Positions 1 to 9,198 of a stretch of DNA of 64,000 nt are shown here, piece by piece. Every line of letters starts with the position of its first letter. Position 1 is the stretch's first letter. Location: positions 1 through 64,000 of the forward strand of contig JAHPZE010000006.1 in the NCBI GenBank assembly GCA_019058365.1, in the 5' to 3' direction. Source of the DNA: Promethearchaeota archaeon (lineage in GTDB: Archaea; Asgardarchaeota; Lokiarchaeia; Sigyniarchaeales; SOKP01). The notes under the pieces are model-generated. The model was not told the origin of the DNA and searched no databases. It saw only the letters and a program-made list of their open reading frames with translations. The position numbers and the translations under genes are program-made.

Positions 1-52
1 TATAAAAAGTCAATGTTCAATAGGATTTAGAGATCTACTTCCTTTGGTACTG

Positions 53-757
53 TTACTTTTCCCAAAAAAATAACGCAAGATCATTAAAATCTTTTGAATG
101 ATCAAAAATCGTCAAATGTCCAGCATCAGGCATGATAATTAACTCTGATTTGGGCAACCATTCATGTATCATTTCACTAGCCCAAACAGGAGTAGTAATA
201 TCTTTTTTACCAACTAATACTAAAACTGGAATGTTTAATGATTTTAAATTTTCACATATATTGAACCCTGCTGACGCTGCAGTGGCTCGAAGACAATCTG
301 TTTTAGTCATGTGATCAGTGACTAATTTAGCTACAAATTTAGCAGTGTTTTCATCAAATGGGCTTAATCCCCTTACACTAATCCCTCTAGCGAAATCTTC
401 AAGTTTACTACTATTAATACGACCTAAAATATCAGTAATAGCCTCTTGACTAATGAAGCAAAAGCTATCTGCTACAATCATCTTTTTCACACATGTTGGA
501 TTCTCTAATCCATACACAAGAGCTATCATACCTCCAAGAGAATGTCCAATTAAATAAAGATTTTCCGTCCAGTTAAGATGAGTGAGTAACATGTGTAAAT
601 CATCAACATAATTCCTAATAGTAAAGCGGTTTTTTGGTCTAGTTGTTCTTCCATGTCCCCGTAAATCATATCTTAATATATTAAATTTAGATCTAAAAAT
701 TTGTAATTGGTTCCTCCAGCAATCACTATTCAAGAATAATCCGTGAATTAATACCAT
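53..757 (-). CDS. alpha/beta hydrolase, 5' end uncertain
   Basis: Alpha/beta-hydrolase fold enzyme, probably an esterase or lipase-like hydrolase; the substrate cannot be read from the sequence. Visible are the oxyanion HG near residue 5, the RGHGRT loop near 33-38, the nucleophile elbow GHSLGG with Ser73, the acid Asp186 in GKKD, and His214 in DAGH, so the triad is complete. The only ATG puts the HG motif at residue 5, whereas the family normally has about 20-30 residues before it. The missing strand (similar to EKGFEIAYEISG) is encoded in frame just upstream, but without any ATG/GTG/TTG and after an in-frame TAA. The 5' end may therefore be mutated, mis-assembled or use an unusual start. 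It stands alone, divergent from the next gene. Confidence 0.8.
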   Translation of the reverse strand: MVLIHGLFLNSDCWRNQLQIFRSKFNILRYDLRGHGRTTRPKNRFTIRNYVDDLHMLLTHLNWTENLYLIGHSLGGMIALVYGLENPTCVKKMIVADSFCFISQEAITDILGRINSSKLEDFARGISVRGLSPFDENTAKFVAKLVTDHMTKTDCLRATAASAGFNICENLKSLNIPVLVLVGKKDITTPVWASEMIHEWLPKSELIIMPDAGHLTIFDHSKDFNDLALFFWEK

Positions 758-982
758 TTTTGGTCCATTATCTACACCACTTATCTCATAGGCTATTTCA
801 AATCCTTTTTCTGGAGAAAATGATTGTATAACTTACTCACCTTTTGAAAGTTTAAATTCTTCTATATTATTTTCATTGATTAAATTAAATAGTCTAAATA
901 TAAATTATTTTTTAAATTATTCACATTTCATTAGAGATTTAAATAAAATTAATTAAAATGTAAAAATTAGCTATTAAGAAAT

Positions 983-991
983 ATTTATATA
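983..991 (+). promoter_or_regulatory. TATA-like box before the 1062 gene
   Basis: The stretch reads atttatata and lies about 70-80 bases before the start of the surface-protein gene, inside a 290-base AT-rich gap between two divergent genes. It fits an archaeal TATA box; transcription start is not known. The call rests on sequence resemblance only. Confidence 0.3.
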
Positions 992-1061
992 AATGAGAAA
1001 TAAATACTATCATACAAATTTCTATTTTAAATAAAAATCATACAAATAAGTGAAATTTAAA

Positions 1062-1862
1062 ATGAAAAAATCCAGATATGGCTTAATTGGCGCTGTATTA
1101 ATATTAGCGATGATGTTAGGTCAAATTACATCTGTTAGAGGCACTACATATACTTGTGCGGGTTCAGTTGGTGCGGAAGCAATTTGGAGGGTAAAAACTG
1201 TTCATGAAGGTTCATTAACAGCAATTTTTGGAGCATCGTGGAAAACTTCAATTCAAAATTCTTTTGGACCCGGCTCTCAAGAATTGGGTGCCAGATTGAA
1301 AACAAAAGTAACACATATAAATTCGAGTCAGAATGTAATAGGTTTTGAAACCTGTAATATTACTTCTGATTTATGGACTTGGACTACAAAGTCATTTGGT
1401 CCTACTCCTAATGTAACAGGGGTTCCTACATATATTTTATTACACCCGAAAAATTTAACCTTTTACTGTCAATTCTATTCTGGCTATACAAAGAATGTTT
1501 CTGAGGCATTCGCATATCCTTTTTTAAATGCGCTTCCAATTCCCGCGGCAACATATTTATCTGAGCTTATATGGGATAATGATTATGTAATTTCTGGAAC
1601 AACAGTTACTCATAATCTTGTAGCACCTTATGTTGGTCTTGTACTCTATCTAGTTAATTGTACTGAAACTTGGAGATATTCAAGTTCATATGGAACATTT
1701 TTGGGATATAAACTAGTACACAATAATGGAACGACTGCTTATGAGACAGTATTAGAAACACCTTCTGCTGCAATCCCTGGTTTTGAACTTTCAATAGTAA
1801 TAGGCGCTTCTATGGGGATTGTGATAAGTTTAATTTTCGTCGTCATGAAAAAGAAACGATAA
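1062..1862 (+). CDS. surface protein with archaeosortase-like C-terminal anchor
   Basis: Function is not recognised. The protein is exported: after MKKSRYG comes a hydrophobic stretch that looks like a signal peptide, then an extracellular domain of roughly 200 residues with several N-x-S/T sites. At the end there is a PGFE motif, a transmembrane helix and the tail MKKKR. A PGF + helix + basic-tail arrangement is what archaeosortase-processed surface proteins (PGF-CTERM type) carry, so it may be cut and re-anchored at the cell surface; that is inference. A GTG four codons upstream (1050) is an alternative start; ATG at 1062 is preferred because a signal peptide follows directly. It stands alone in its transcription unit, followed by a T-tract. 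Confidence 0.65.
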   Translation: MKKSRYGLIGAVLILAMMLGQITSVRGTTYTCAGSVGAEAIWRVKTVHEGSLTAIFGASWKTSIQNSFGPGSQELGARLKTKVTHINSSQNVIGFETCNITSDLWTWTTKSFGPTPNVTGVPTYILLHPKNLTFYCQFYSGYTKNVSEAFAYPFLNALPIPAATYLSELIWDNDYVISGTTVTHNLVAPYVGLVLYLVNCTETWRYSSSYGTFLGYKLVHNNGTTAYETVLETPSAAIPGFELSIVIGASMGIVISLIFVVMKKKR

Positions 1863-1864
1863 TA

Positions 1865-1900
1865 TAACCTCTAAAATAACCTCTAAAATAATTTTTTTTT
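1865..1900 (+). terminator. 12-base tandem repeat followed by T-tract
   Basis: Two exact copies of taacctctaaaa (1865-1876 and 1877-1888) lie directly after the stop codon and are followed by a run of nine T. T-tracts of this kind end archaeal transcripts; the tandem copy in front of it has no obvious role and could be slippage. Confidence 0.45.
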
Positions 1901-2011
1901 ATTTAATCTTCAACTCTTACTCTTACTTTTTAATAAACATTTTTAAGTACAAATTTAATAGTTTTTGTACCTTATCATAACAATACTAAATAGATATTGG
2001 AGTTTTGAAAA

Positions 2012-2530
2012 ATGAGTAGTGGAAATGAAGTTGGTGAAAAAAAATCATTAGGTTTTGAACAAGGAAGCATTAGTCTTAGAATTGCTTTAATAGCTATTAC
2101 CGCAGCATTATATACTGCTTTAGGTTATATTTTCCATCCTATAAGTTTTTTAGTATTTCAATTCCGTGTAGCTGAACTAATAGTAGGGATGTGTATCATT
2201 TTCCCATTTGAAGGATTAGTTGGTAATGTTTTAGGAGTATTTTTTGTTAATTTGACTTCAACTTTAGGTCCCATTGATTTAATTAGTTGTTTTGTAAATA
2301 TACCAGCATTATATTGTATTATCTTTTTTAAGGATAAAGGTTATTTAAAATATTTAGGTGGTCTATTATATGCTATTATTATCTCACTATATGTAGCAAT
2401 AATTTTATATATTGTTTTTAGTTCGCCTATTTGGATAAACTTTCTTTATGTTCTAATTCCAGAGGTAATTTTAGCAACAATTGGGATAACTTTATTTGAG
2501 ATTGTTAAAAGTAGATTTAAAATAGAGTAA
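2012..2530 (+). CDS. QueT-family queuosine-precursor-type transporter
   Basis: A small integral membrane protein of about five helices. The segment with QFRVAELIVG, then GLVGNVLGVFF and GPIDLISCFVN, matches the conserved pattern of the QueT family (substrate-specific components of energy-coupling-factor vitamin transporters, thought to import queuine or preQ1). Its 172 residues agree with the family length. The first 20 residues are hydrophilic and cytosolic. In archaea the substrate could be a deazapurine used for archaeosine or queuosine in tRNA; that part is inference. No ECF ATPase or EcfT gene is in the window, so the energising module must be elsewhere. It is a single gene with no close partner. 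Confidence 0.7.
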   Translation: MSSGNEVGEKKSLGFEQGSISLRIALIAITAALYTALGYIFHPISFLVFQFRVAELIVGMCIIFPFEGLVGNVLGVFFVNLTSTLGPIDLISCFVNIPALYCIIFFKDKGYLKYLGGLLYAIIISLYVAIILYIVFSSPIWINFLYVLIPEVILATIGITLFEIVKSRFKIE

Positions 2531-2633
2531 AATATAATTTTAATTTTTAAGCATAAGTATTTTTTATAAAATTTCCATTTGAATGAGAAAATTGTTATCA
2601 AACTGAAGAGTTCTCAAATGTGATTTAGTGATT

Positions 2634-2759
2634 ATGAAGTATATTTTGATAAAATTATGGAAAAAATTCAATTCGCAATCACGAAAACCCAAGTATATTA
2701 CTGAGAAAGATTTAGAAGATATTATTACTAAGACAATCGGTTCTCAAACTAATAAATAA
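2634..2759 (+). CDS. possible 41-residue small protein
   Basis: In the 376-base gap before the giant receptor-like gene there is an ATG reading frame of 41 residues. It has a basic, slightly hydrophobic start (KYILIKLWKKF) and a charged C-terminal half (TEKDLEDIITKTIG). No Shine-Dalgarno sequence is evident and no homology is recognised. The frame is short enough to arise by chance, so it is listed only as a candidate. Apart from this the gap shows nothing but AT-rich DNA. Confidence 0.25.
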   Translation: MKYILIKLWKKFNSQSRKPKYITEKDLEDIITKTIGSQTNK

Positions 2760-2906
2760 ATTTTAGGGGAGAATCCATAAATAAAATATATTTCTTCACC
2801 AGTTTCTAGAGCAGTAGAAACCTTAGTTTTAAAAATTAGTTCCATTATATTATAGTTAACTAAACTTTCAAATTCTTATTGAATATATCATAGGGGATGG
2901 TTATAT

Positions 2907-5900
2907 ATGAGAAATTTATTAAAAACTAAATCATCATCAATAATTTTATTGATGCTATTGAATGCAATTACTGGTTTATATCTCGTTTATTTAAATAATT
3001 CTGATAAATCGGATGCTGTCAATCTTTCTGAAACAATTGCAATATCTCCTATAGATATTTTGACAGCTGCTCAACCAAATCCCCAAAATCAAATATTTGG
3101 AAGTATTGAAAACCGTAATGGTAAAATTTTTACTAACATCACTCATACTGATCAATTTTGCTACATCAATAGGTACCAACCAAGTTTAGATAATCAGCCA
3201 AATTTATTCCTTCAAAATTGGAATATTACTCATGCTAAAATGGTTTTTGAAAATATAACAGCAGTTAATTATACGCGAAATATTGAGACCGAACCAACAG
3301 AATTTATCATGAGTTATTCTGAAACTGATCCAATCTACGTATACCAGAAATTTGCGATTGAAACGGATCAGTATACCAATAATGTAAGCATCTTTATCCA
3401 AGATGTTATTGATGAGGATTATTATTCAGATGAGAATTCATGGGAGGTATCTATAGTAAATTGTTCAAATGACCCTCTTGGTACACCCAACTCAAATCAA
3501 ACGTTAGGTACACTAAAAAAACCTCACCCTATTGACATGGTTGCACACTGGGAAGTTTTTAACTTTAAAGGATCAGACATTGGGCCAATATTCTTAAATA
3601 AATCGAAAACAAATTGGACAACAGTAGATGGAATTATGAAATATTGGTTTGCAATTAAAATTAAAATACCTCCAAATGATTTGCGAACTGGCGGTGGACC
3701 CAAATTCCTTTATTTAAATCCTGACGGCGGTGTCTCTAATGAAATAGGAGAGGGAGAAACATTTTCTCAATCTCCTCAGTTCATAAATTTAAACCACTTT
3801 ACTGAACATGTAGTAGAAAACTCAACATTGCTAGGTAATCATTTTGATGGAAATATCATTTCTTTCAGATATTTCGATGAAGATAGATTTAGGGTCAATA
3901 GTACATCATATCTTCTAGCACAAAGAATTTATTTAACAGTTAGATTTGAAATTGATAATTTAACAAACCCAGAATACACTTGGGATGATTTGAAGTATAT
4001 AAGAATGACAGAACCATTGGAATGGAAAAATATATTAAATAGTATAGTTTTTAGTATGAATTTCTCAGTCGTTTCAAATATCAGTGATAATAATCTAGTT
4101 GATAAAGCAAGAATATCACTCTATAATCCATTTACTTCTAAATTTGATTCAATTGATCGCTCTCCAATAAATCTTACTCATCAATATGAGATTTTACAAT
4201 ATTATGCTGCTATAGATCCGGAAGAAAAACTGTTTTTTATCCAACATATGAACACATCAGTGAATGGGAATAATTCACTGACATTTAGGTTTGAATATGA
4301 TGGATCTATTCTCCTTACTGATCCATTTAATATTTCAATAAATTTAGCTAATATTGAGATTGGAGAAATAGAGACGATAAAAACGATTCAAAAATATGAT
4401 CCAATCGTTCATGATTTACATTATTGCAATAATGTGACTCTATTGAATAGTACTTTTAATACTCCCAATAATGAGATAATTGAATCTCTTAAGGAAAATG
4501 ATGATAAATTTTTGGAAATTCTGGGAGATTCAGGTTCAAATACTACAATTATAGATTTTAAGTTTAATGTATTAACAAATTTAGATAGCTCATTATGGGA
4601 TGTGGATGATCCGATTGAGTGGATATTTAATTTACCTAATCCCAGAATATATCAAATTGATTTTCGAATTAGCTCTAATGTTAGTATTCAAGATTCCTTA
4701 AATCTAACACATGCGATGTTAGAAATATATAATAGTGGAGATTTTGCTCCATTTAATGGAATTGAATGGATTCAATTTTCTGATAATAAAACTTTTGCTG
4801 ATATTGGCGAAAATACTAAAATCCTTCCTTTTGATTCCTACTATTCTTGGTATATAATGCATTTAATTAATGAAAGTGATGGTAATTCCCTTAGAGTAAG
4901 ACTTCGATTTATAGGAAATGGTACGTTTACCCGAATAAATGTCTCTATTGATGAATTTACTTTAAACTTTCATATTCAGAATGCAATTTCTTCAGATATA
5001 ACCTCCAAAATTGGATTTGGATTAAATAGTAACTCATTAAAACCTTCTGACATTCATTTAAAAAATTTTGGTACATATTTATCTGATAATGGATTATGGG
5101 AAATTGACATACATGATGGGCTTCCTATTCAAGGATTTTATTATTTCAATGTAACGTCTATTTGGCCAGAAGTTATATTTGATGTTAGTGGAATGTATAC
5201 AATAGAAAAGCATCAATATCTTGATTGGGATTATAACTTAGATTTTAATCTTCTAAAAATTCTTTGGAATGTAAGTTCTGACATAACTTATTATGAATTT
5301 TATAGTAATTTAGAAAATAGCCAAGGTTTAAAATTTAATGTCCCTTCAGATTGGGAATTAATGGAAATTTATAATTGTTCAGTCTCACCTCCTAATCCTA
5401 ATGGAGAGTGGTATTCAACGACTCAATCTGTTGATCCTTTTAAAATTATAACTATATATAATATTTCAGACGGAATTTGGAAGATTGGAATGAATTCATC
5501 AAAAATTCCTTTGTTATTTAGTGTTAATTCAACCAATGCATATATTGATAAAATGATTAATATTGATATTGATATTCAAGACATCTACGGAGGAGACATA
5601 TATTTTGAAATTTATAACACAGACTCGGAAATTATATATAGTGAAAGTAACAAACTTAATGAAACCGCTTTTGAAAATTCAGTTTCATACAATTGGGATA
5701 TTTTTTCAACCACAAAAATACCAGGAACATATTATTTAAAAGCCTATTGGATCTTATATAACGAGACTCATGCGTTTCTTGCATTAAATACTACAGAAGT
5801 AATTGTATCTAAATATACTGTAAATCTAGAAATTTTAAATATTGCTGAATTCTCTAGGTCTTATCTCTATGGTAGTGCCATTCTAATTGAAGGAAGACTA

Positions 5901-6920
5901 ACTAATAATGATACTGGAACTGTTATTGAAAGAGAACCGATTATTACCGAAATCTATGATAATAATTTAAATTTAATCGAGACCAAAAGTGATATTACTA
6001 ACAATGAAGGAATAATTCAAATTGAATATACTTTACCGACAGGTTATAGCAAAATTTCAGTTAAATTAGTATATAATGCTTCTGATACATATTATTCTTT
6101 TGGGGAGAGTGAACACACTCTTGAAATTAACCTAATTTCTCAAGCAGAATATTATCTTAATATTTTTCTAAACTTTCTACCATACATTGTAGCAGTTTTG
6201 GTAATATCAATAACTACAATTGTTGTAGTTAAGTATAGAAAAAGTAAATTGAGAAAATTTTGGGCTGGAGAGGCAAAGATTTTGGATGATTTATTAAATA
6301 TTTCTTATATAATGATTATACATAAAGATGTTGGTGTTTCAATTTACAATAAGCAAATATCTTTAGAGGGTATTGATTCTGATCTAATATCTGGGTTTTT
6401 ACAAGCAATTTCCCAGTTTAGAAGTGAGTTTAAAAAAGGTACCAGTGATACTAAAGATAAGGGTTTTGAAATGGATTACGGCGACTTTAAAATTGTAATT
6501 GTAGATGGAGATTATGTTCGGGTAGCTTTAATTTTAGATGGTACTCCTTCTGAAAAATTAAAAGAAAGCCAATGGTTATTCACAGAAGGGTTTGAGAGGA
6601 GGTATAGCACATTATTAACAGATTTTGCAGGTGAAATCACTCCATTTAGAGAAGCAGATGATTTAATTGAGAGACATTTCAATGTTAGTCTAGTCTATCC
6701 ACTTCAACTAGGAAAACATTATGGAGTCATTAAAGTAAAGGGTTTAGAGAAAGCTCTTATAGAAGTTGCTGAACAAATTCAGAAAGAGCGTAATATTTTC
6801 TTTGTTTCAAGTCTTTTAAATTTCGCTTTAGCTGGAAGAAAAGCCACAAGGGATGAAATAATAAGTACCATAATAGAGATGAAAAGAAAAGGGCTTATAA
6901 TTCAAGCAGAAGTAGTATAA
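2907..6920 (+). CDS. giant receptor-like membrane protein with cytosolic longin-like domain
   Basis: A 1337-residue protein. Residues 1-30 form a signal anchor (basic start, then LLMLLNAITGLYLVYL). Residues 30 to about 1080 are predicted extracellular, beta-rich and packed with N-x-S/T sites. A single helix follows near 1086-1108, ended by KYRKSKLRKFW. The cytosolic part starts near 1125 and contains the pattern IMIIHKDVGVSIYNKQ ... DSDLISGFLQAISQF, which resembles longin/roadblock-like small-GTPase regulator domains common in Asgard archaea. The last 70 residues are helical and may form a small winged helix. I infer a surface sensor that reports to a Ras-like GTPase; none is directly adjacent, though two are encoded in the window. 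The ectodomain ligand is unknown. A T-tract follows the gene. Confidence 0.7.
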   Translation: MRNLLKTKSSSIILLMLLNAITGLYLVYLNNSDKSDAVNLSETIAISPIDILTAAQPNPQNQIFGSIENRNGKIFTNITHTDQFCYINRYQPSLDNQPNLFLQNWNITHAKMVFENITAVNYTRNIETEPTEFIMSYSETDPIYVYQKFAIETDQYTNNVSIFIQDVIDEDYYSDENSWEVSIVNCSNDPLGTPNSNQTLGTLKKPHPIDMVAHWEVFNFKGSDIGPIFLNKSKTNWTTVDGIMKYWFAIKIKIPPNDLRTGGGPKFLYLNPDGGVSNEIGEGETFSQSPQFINLNHFTEHVVENSTLLGNHFDGNIISFRYFDEDRFRVNSTSYLLAQRIYLTVRFEIDNLTNPEYTWDDLKYIRMTEPLEWKNILNSIVFSMNFSVVSNISDNNLVDKARISLYNPFTSKFDSIDRSPINLTHQYEILQYYAAIDPEEKLFFIQHMNTSVNGNNSLTFRFEYDGSILLTDPFNISINLANIEIGEIETIKTIQKYDPIVHDLHYCNNVTLLNSTFNTPNNEIIESLKENDDKFLEILGDSGSNTTIIDFKFNVLTNLDSSLWDVDDPIEWIFNLPNPRIYQIDFRISSNVSIQDSLNLTHAMLEIYNSGDFAPFNGIEWIQFSDNKTFADIGENTKILPFDSYYSWYIMHLINESDGNSLRVRLRFIGNGTFTRINVSIDEFTLNFHIQNAISSDITSKIGFGLNSNSLKPSDIHLKNFGTYLSDNGLWEIDIHDGLPIQGFYYFNVTSIWPEVIFDVSGMYTIEKHQYLDWDYNLDFNLLKILWNVSSDITYYEFYSNLENSQGLKFNVPSDWELMEIYNCSVSPPNPNGEWYSTTQSVDPFKIITIYNISDGIWKIGMNSSKIPLLFSVNSTNAYIDKMINIDIDIQDIYGGDIYFEIYNTDSEIIYSESNKLNETAFENSVSYNWDIFSTTKIPGTYYLKAYWILYNETHAFLALNTTEVIVSKYTVNLEILNIAEFSRSYLYGSAILIEGRLTNNDTGTVIEREPIITEIYDNNLNLIETKSDITNNEGIIQIEYTLPTGYSKISVKLVYNASDTYYSFGESEHTLEINLISQAEYYLNIFLNFLPYIVAVLVISITTIVVVKYRKSKLRKFWAGEAKILDDLLNISYIMIIHKDVGVSIYNKQISLEGIDSDLISGFLQAISQFRSEFKKGTSDTKDKGFEMDYGDFKIVIVDGDYVRVALILDGTPSEKLKESQWLFTEGFERRYSTLLTDFAGEITPFREADDLIERHFNVSLVYPLQLGKHYGVIKVKGLEKALIEVAEQIQKERNIFFVSSLLNFALAGRKATRDEIISTIIEMKRKGLIIQAEVV

Positions 6921-6941
6921 TTTATAAAATAAACATCAATA

Positions 6942-6956
6942 TTTTTTTTTCTTTTT
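6942..6956 (+). terminator. T-tract terminator after the receptor-like gene
   Basis: A run of T interrupted by a single C begins 21 bases after the stop codon, before the next gene on the same strand. It fits archaeal U-tract termination; no hairpin is needed or seen. Confidence 0.45.
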
Positions 6957-7037
6957 GAATTATACTTTAATAACTTTTATAAAATTTGCAAAAGGGAATT
7001 TTAAATTATAGAGAACGATATTCACACTACTCTCAAA

Positions 7038-8306
7038 TTGATCTCAAGATTTATCAGAAGGGATACCGACATTTTACCCGATCCATTACGTAAAAATATT
7101 ACGGTTATTCATTATTATAATGAGATCATTCGATTTTGGAATAAAATAAATTTTATTATCAAGAAAACTCTTGGGGGCTCTAATTCTCTTGATAGTGTTA
7201 AATTACCCAAATATTTATATGCTACTTATAGAATGTTATGGGAACATGCTTCTGAGAAGAAAATCATTAATGAGTTAAAAGAGATTAATGAAGAATTTTT
7301 GAAAAAAATTAAGATATTTTCATGGAAAAAAGCTCTTATTAATAAAGTGGAAAAAGAAAAGCTTAGTATTTTAGAAGCAATCCCTAGTTTTATGATTGAA
7401 CATCTTCTTCCTGTTATGAGCATTAATTTTCTTAAAAGTAATATTCAATTTATGAATGGTTTACAACGTACAGTTGAAATTACTATACGTATTAACAATC
7501 TTTGTAGTAAAGAAAATTCTGAGAATTTATTCACAAAAATTAAAGAGAATCTTAAAAAGAATGGAATAAATTATCGCAAGGATCTTAACCTTCCAGATCT
7601 ATTTTGGATACCCCGCTCACAAAAGAGTAGAGTCATTAGAAGTTCTTATTACCAAAATGGAAATTTAATTTTGCAAGATAAAGCATCAGCAGCAGTTATC
7701 CAAGCATTAGCACCTAAAAAAGAAGATAAAGTATGTGATATGTGTGCTGCTCCCGGAATAAAAACAAGTTTTATTGCTCAATATATGAATAATAAAGGAC
7801 ATATTATAGCGGGTGAATTTCTTACTGAAAGAGTAAATATGATGGTGTTGTTACTTAAGCAATTAAACGTTTTAAATGTCCACATACTAAATACCGATAG
7901 CATTATTTTTCCCATCCGATTTCAGAATTATTTTGATTGCATTTTATTAGATGCTCCTTGTACGGGATCAGGAGCCCTCTTAGTCAGCCCAGAATTAAAA
8001 TGGCGGCAAAATCAAGGATTTCTACATCAAAATATTATTGTACAAAAGAAATTAATCGAGAATGCGATAAAAATGTTAAGACCTGGCGGGATTTTAGTAT
8101 ATTCTACGTGTAGCCTTTATGCAGAGGAGGGAGAAAACCAAATTTTAGATTTTATAGATAATTTAGAACCTTTAGATTTACCTAATTGGCTTTCTCCTAG
8201 TTATAAAGTCGAGGATAATACAATACCTGGTACAGGGAGATTATTTCCATCACTACATCATACTCAAGGTTTTTTTATAGGAAAGTTCAAAAAAAAGGAA
8301 ATATGA
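7038..8306 (+). CDS. RsmB/NOP2/Sun-family RNA m5C methyltransferase
   Basis: SAM-dependent enzyme that adds a methyl group to C5 of cytosine in rRNA or tRNA. The C-terminal half carries the SAM-binding loop DMCAAPGIKTS, motif IV DAPCTGSG with the first catalytic-region Cys, and motif VI YSTCSLYAEEGENQ with the second Cys. The N-terminal third is helical and basic, like the NusB-type RNA-binding extension of RsmB. There is no ATG near the start; TTG at 7038 is the most upstream usual start codon in the frame, which opens after a stop at 7002-7004, but the true start could be later. The following gene begins about 40 bases downstream and may be co-transcribed. The target base cannot be assigned. 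Confidence 0.88.
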   Translation: MISRFIRRDTDILPDPLRKNITVIHYYNEIIRFWNKINFIIKKTLGGSNSLDSVKLPKYLYATYRMLWEHASEKKIINELKEINEEFLKKIKIFSWKKALINKVEKEKLSILEAIPSFMIEHLLPVMSINFLKSNIQFMNGLQRTVEITIRINNLCSKENSENLFTKIKENLKKNGINYRKDLNLPDLFWIPRSQKSRVIRSSYYQNGNLILQDKASAAVIQALAPKKEDKVCDMCAAPGIKTSFIAQYMNNKGHIIAGEFLTERVNMMVLLLKQLNVLNVHILNTDSIIFPIRFQNYFDCILLDAPCTGSGALLVSPELKWRQNQGFLHQNIIVQKKLIENAIKMLRPGGILVYSTCSLYAEEGENQILDFIDNLEPLDLPNWLSPSYKVEDNTIPGTGRLFPSLHHTQGFFIGKFKKKEI

Positions 8307-8345
8307 CAATATTCATTCTAATTATTAATAGAATTAGAAGTGTTT

Positions 8346-9167
8346 ATGATGGATGATACACCAAGAAAATATATGACAATTGGTGAAATAGATGCAACCG
8401 GGGTAAGGGGTCCTCACGAAAAAGAATTAGCGGATATTAGTAAGGCAAAACATCACTTATTTATTAATTTAGAAATGAATAAGTTAAAAGAGATTGTAGA
8501 GGAAGATATTGGAGGAAAAATAGAAAACATAGGTTTTAATGAAGATTGGACAATAACTATTGAAATGTTTCCAGAAGTAAATATTCACATAGCTTATTCG
8601 TATTTTGGAGATGAATTTGATGATGGAATTGAAGCCGAATTCAAATTTTTCTTTTCAGGCAAGCGAGTTTTTTGGGTACCCGGAGAAGATAGCGCAACTT
8701 TTATCGATATTATTATGGATTTCATCGAAAGAAAAATAAAGGGACAAGAACCTTATGAAAAAAAGTATGAGGAAAAAACAGATTTAATGGAAAAAGTTTT
8801 ACTACAAAGAAGAGAACCATTTAGTTTTCTTAAAGATGTTGATAGAGAGGGTTTAGCTACGTTTCTTGGTGCAAACGTATGGAAAACAGAAAGAGGATGG
8901 AGAATAAAAAAAGAATTTTTCCCAGAAATTTTCTTAGAAATTATTTGGGACGCACAGAATTATTTAGATATCAAATTTTCAGGCACTAACCTCCCAAAAA
9001 ATATAGATAGTTATCATGTGGAATTAGTAGGTATCTTTTTGATCAATCATATACTTAGGTTTATTACCGTAAGTAATATTGATAAAAAGCTTCCTGACAT
9101 TTGCTATATAATGTTCTCACGCTACTATACAAAGAATATTGGAAAATGGAATCATAAAGTAAGATGA
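8346..9167 (+). CDS. uncharacterised protein with internal domain duplication
   Basis: Function is not recognised. The chain holds two copies of one fold: in the first half DWTITIEMFPEVNIHI is followed by an acidic loop and a closing helix, and in the second half GWRIKKEFFPEIFLEI is followed by the same order. The shared pattern is W-x-I-x4-F-P-E-(V/I)-x3-I. It is soluble and acidic, without a signal or membrane segment. ATGs at 8346 and 8349 are both possible; a GTG at 8340 is an alternative. It lies about 40 bases after the methyltransferase on the same strand, so it is probably co-transcribed, but that does not reveal its task. It converges with the longin/GTPase operon. Confidence 0.6.
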   Translation: MMDDTPRKYMTIGEIDATGVRGPHEKELADISKAKHHLFINLEMNKLKEIVEEDIGGKIENIGFNEDWTITIEMFPEVNIHIAYSYFGDEFDDGIEAEFKFFFSGKRVFWVPGEDSATFIDIIMDFIERKIKGQEPYEKKYEEKTDLMEKVLLQRREPFSFLKDVDREGLATFLGANVWKTERGWRIKKEFFPEIFLEIIWDAQNYLDIKFSGTNLPKNIDSYHVELVGIFLINHILRFITVSNIDKKLPDICYIMFSRYYTKNIGKWNHKVR

Positions 9168-9198
9168 ATCTAAAAAAAGATATGATTGAAAAAATAAA

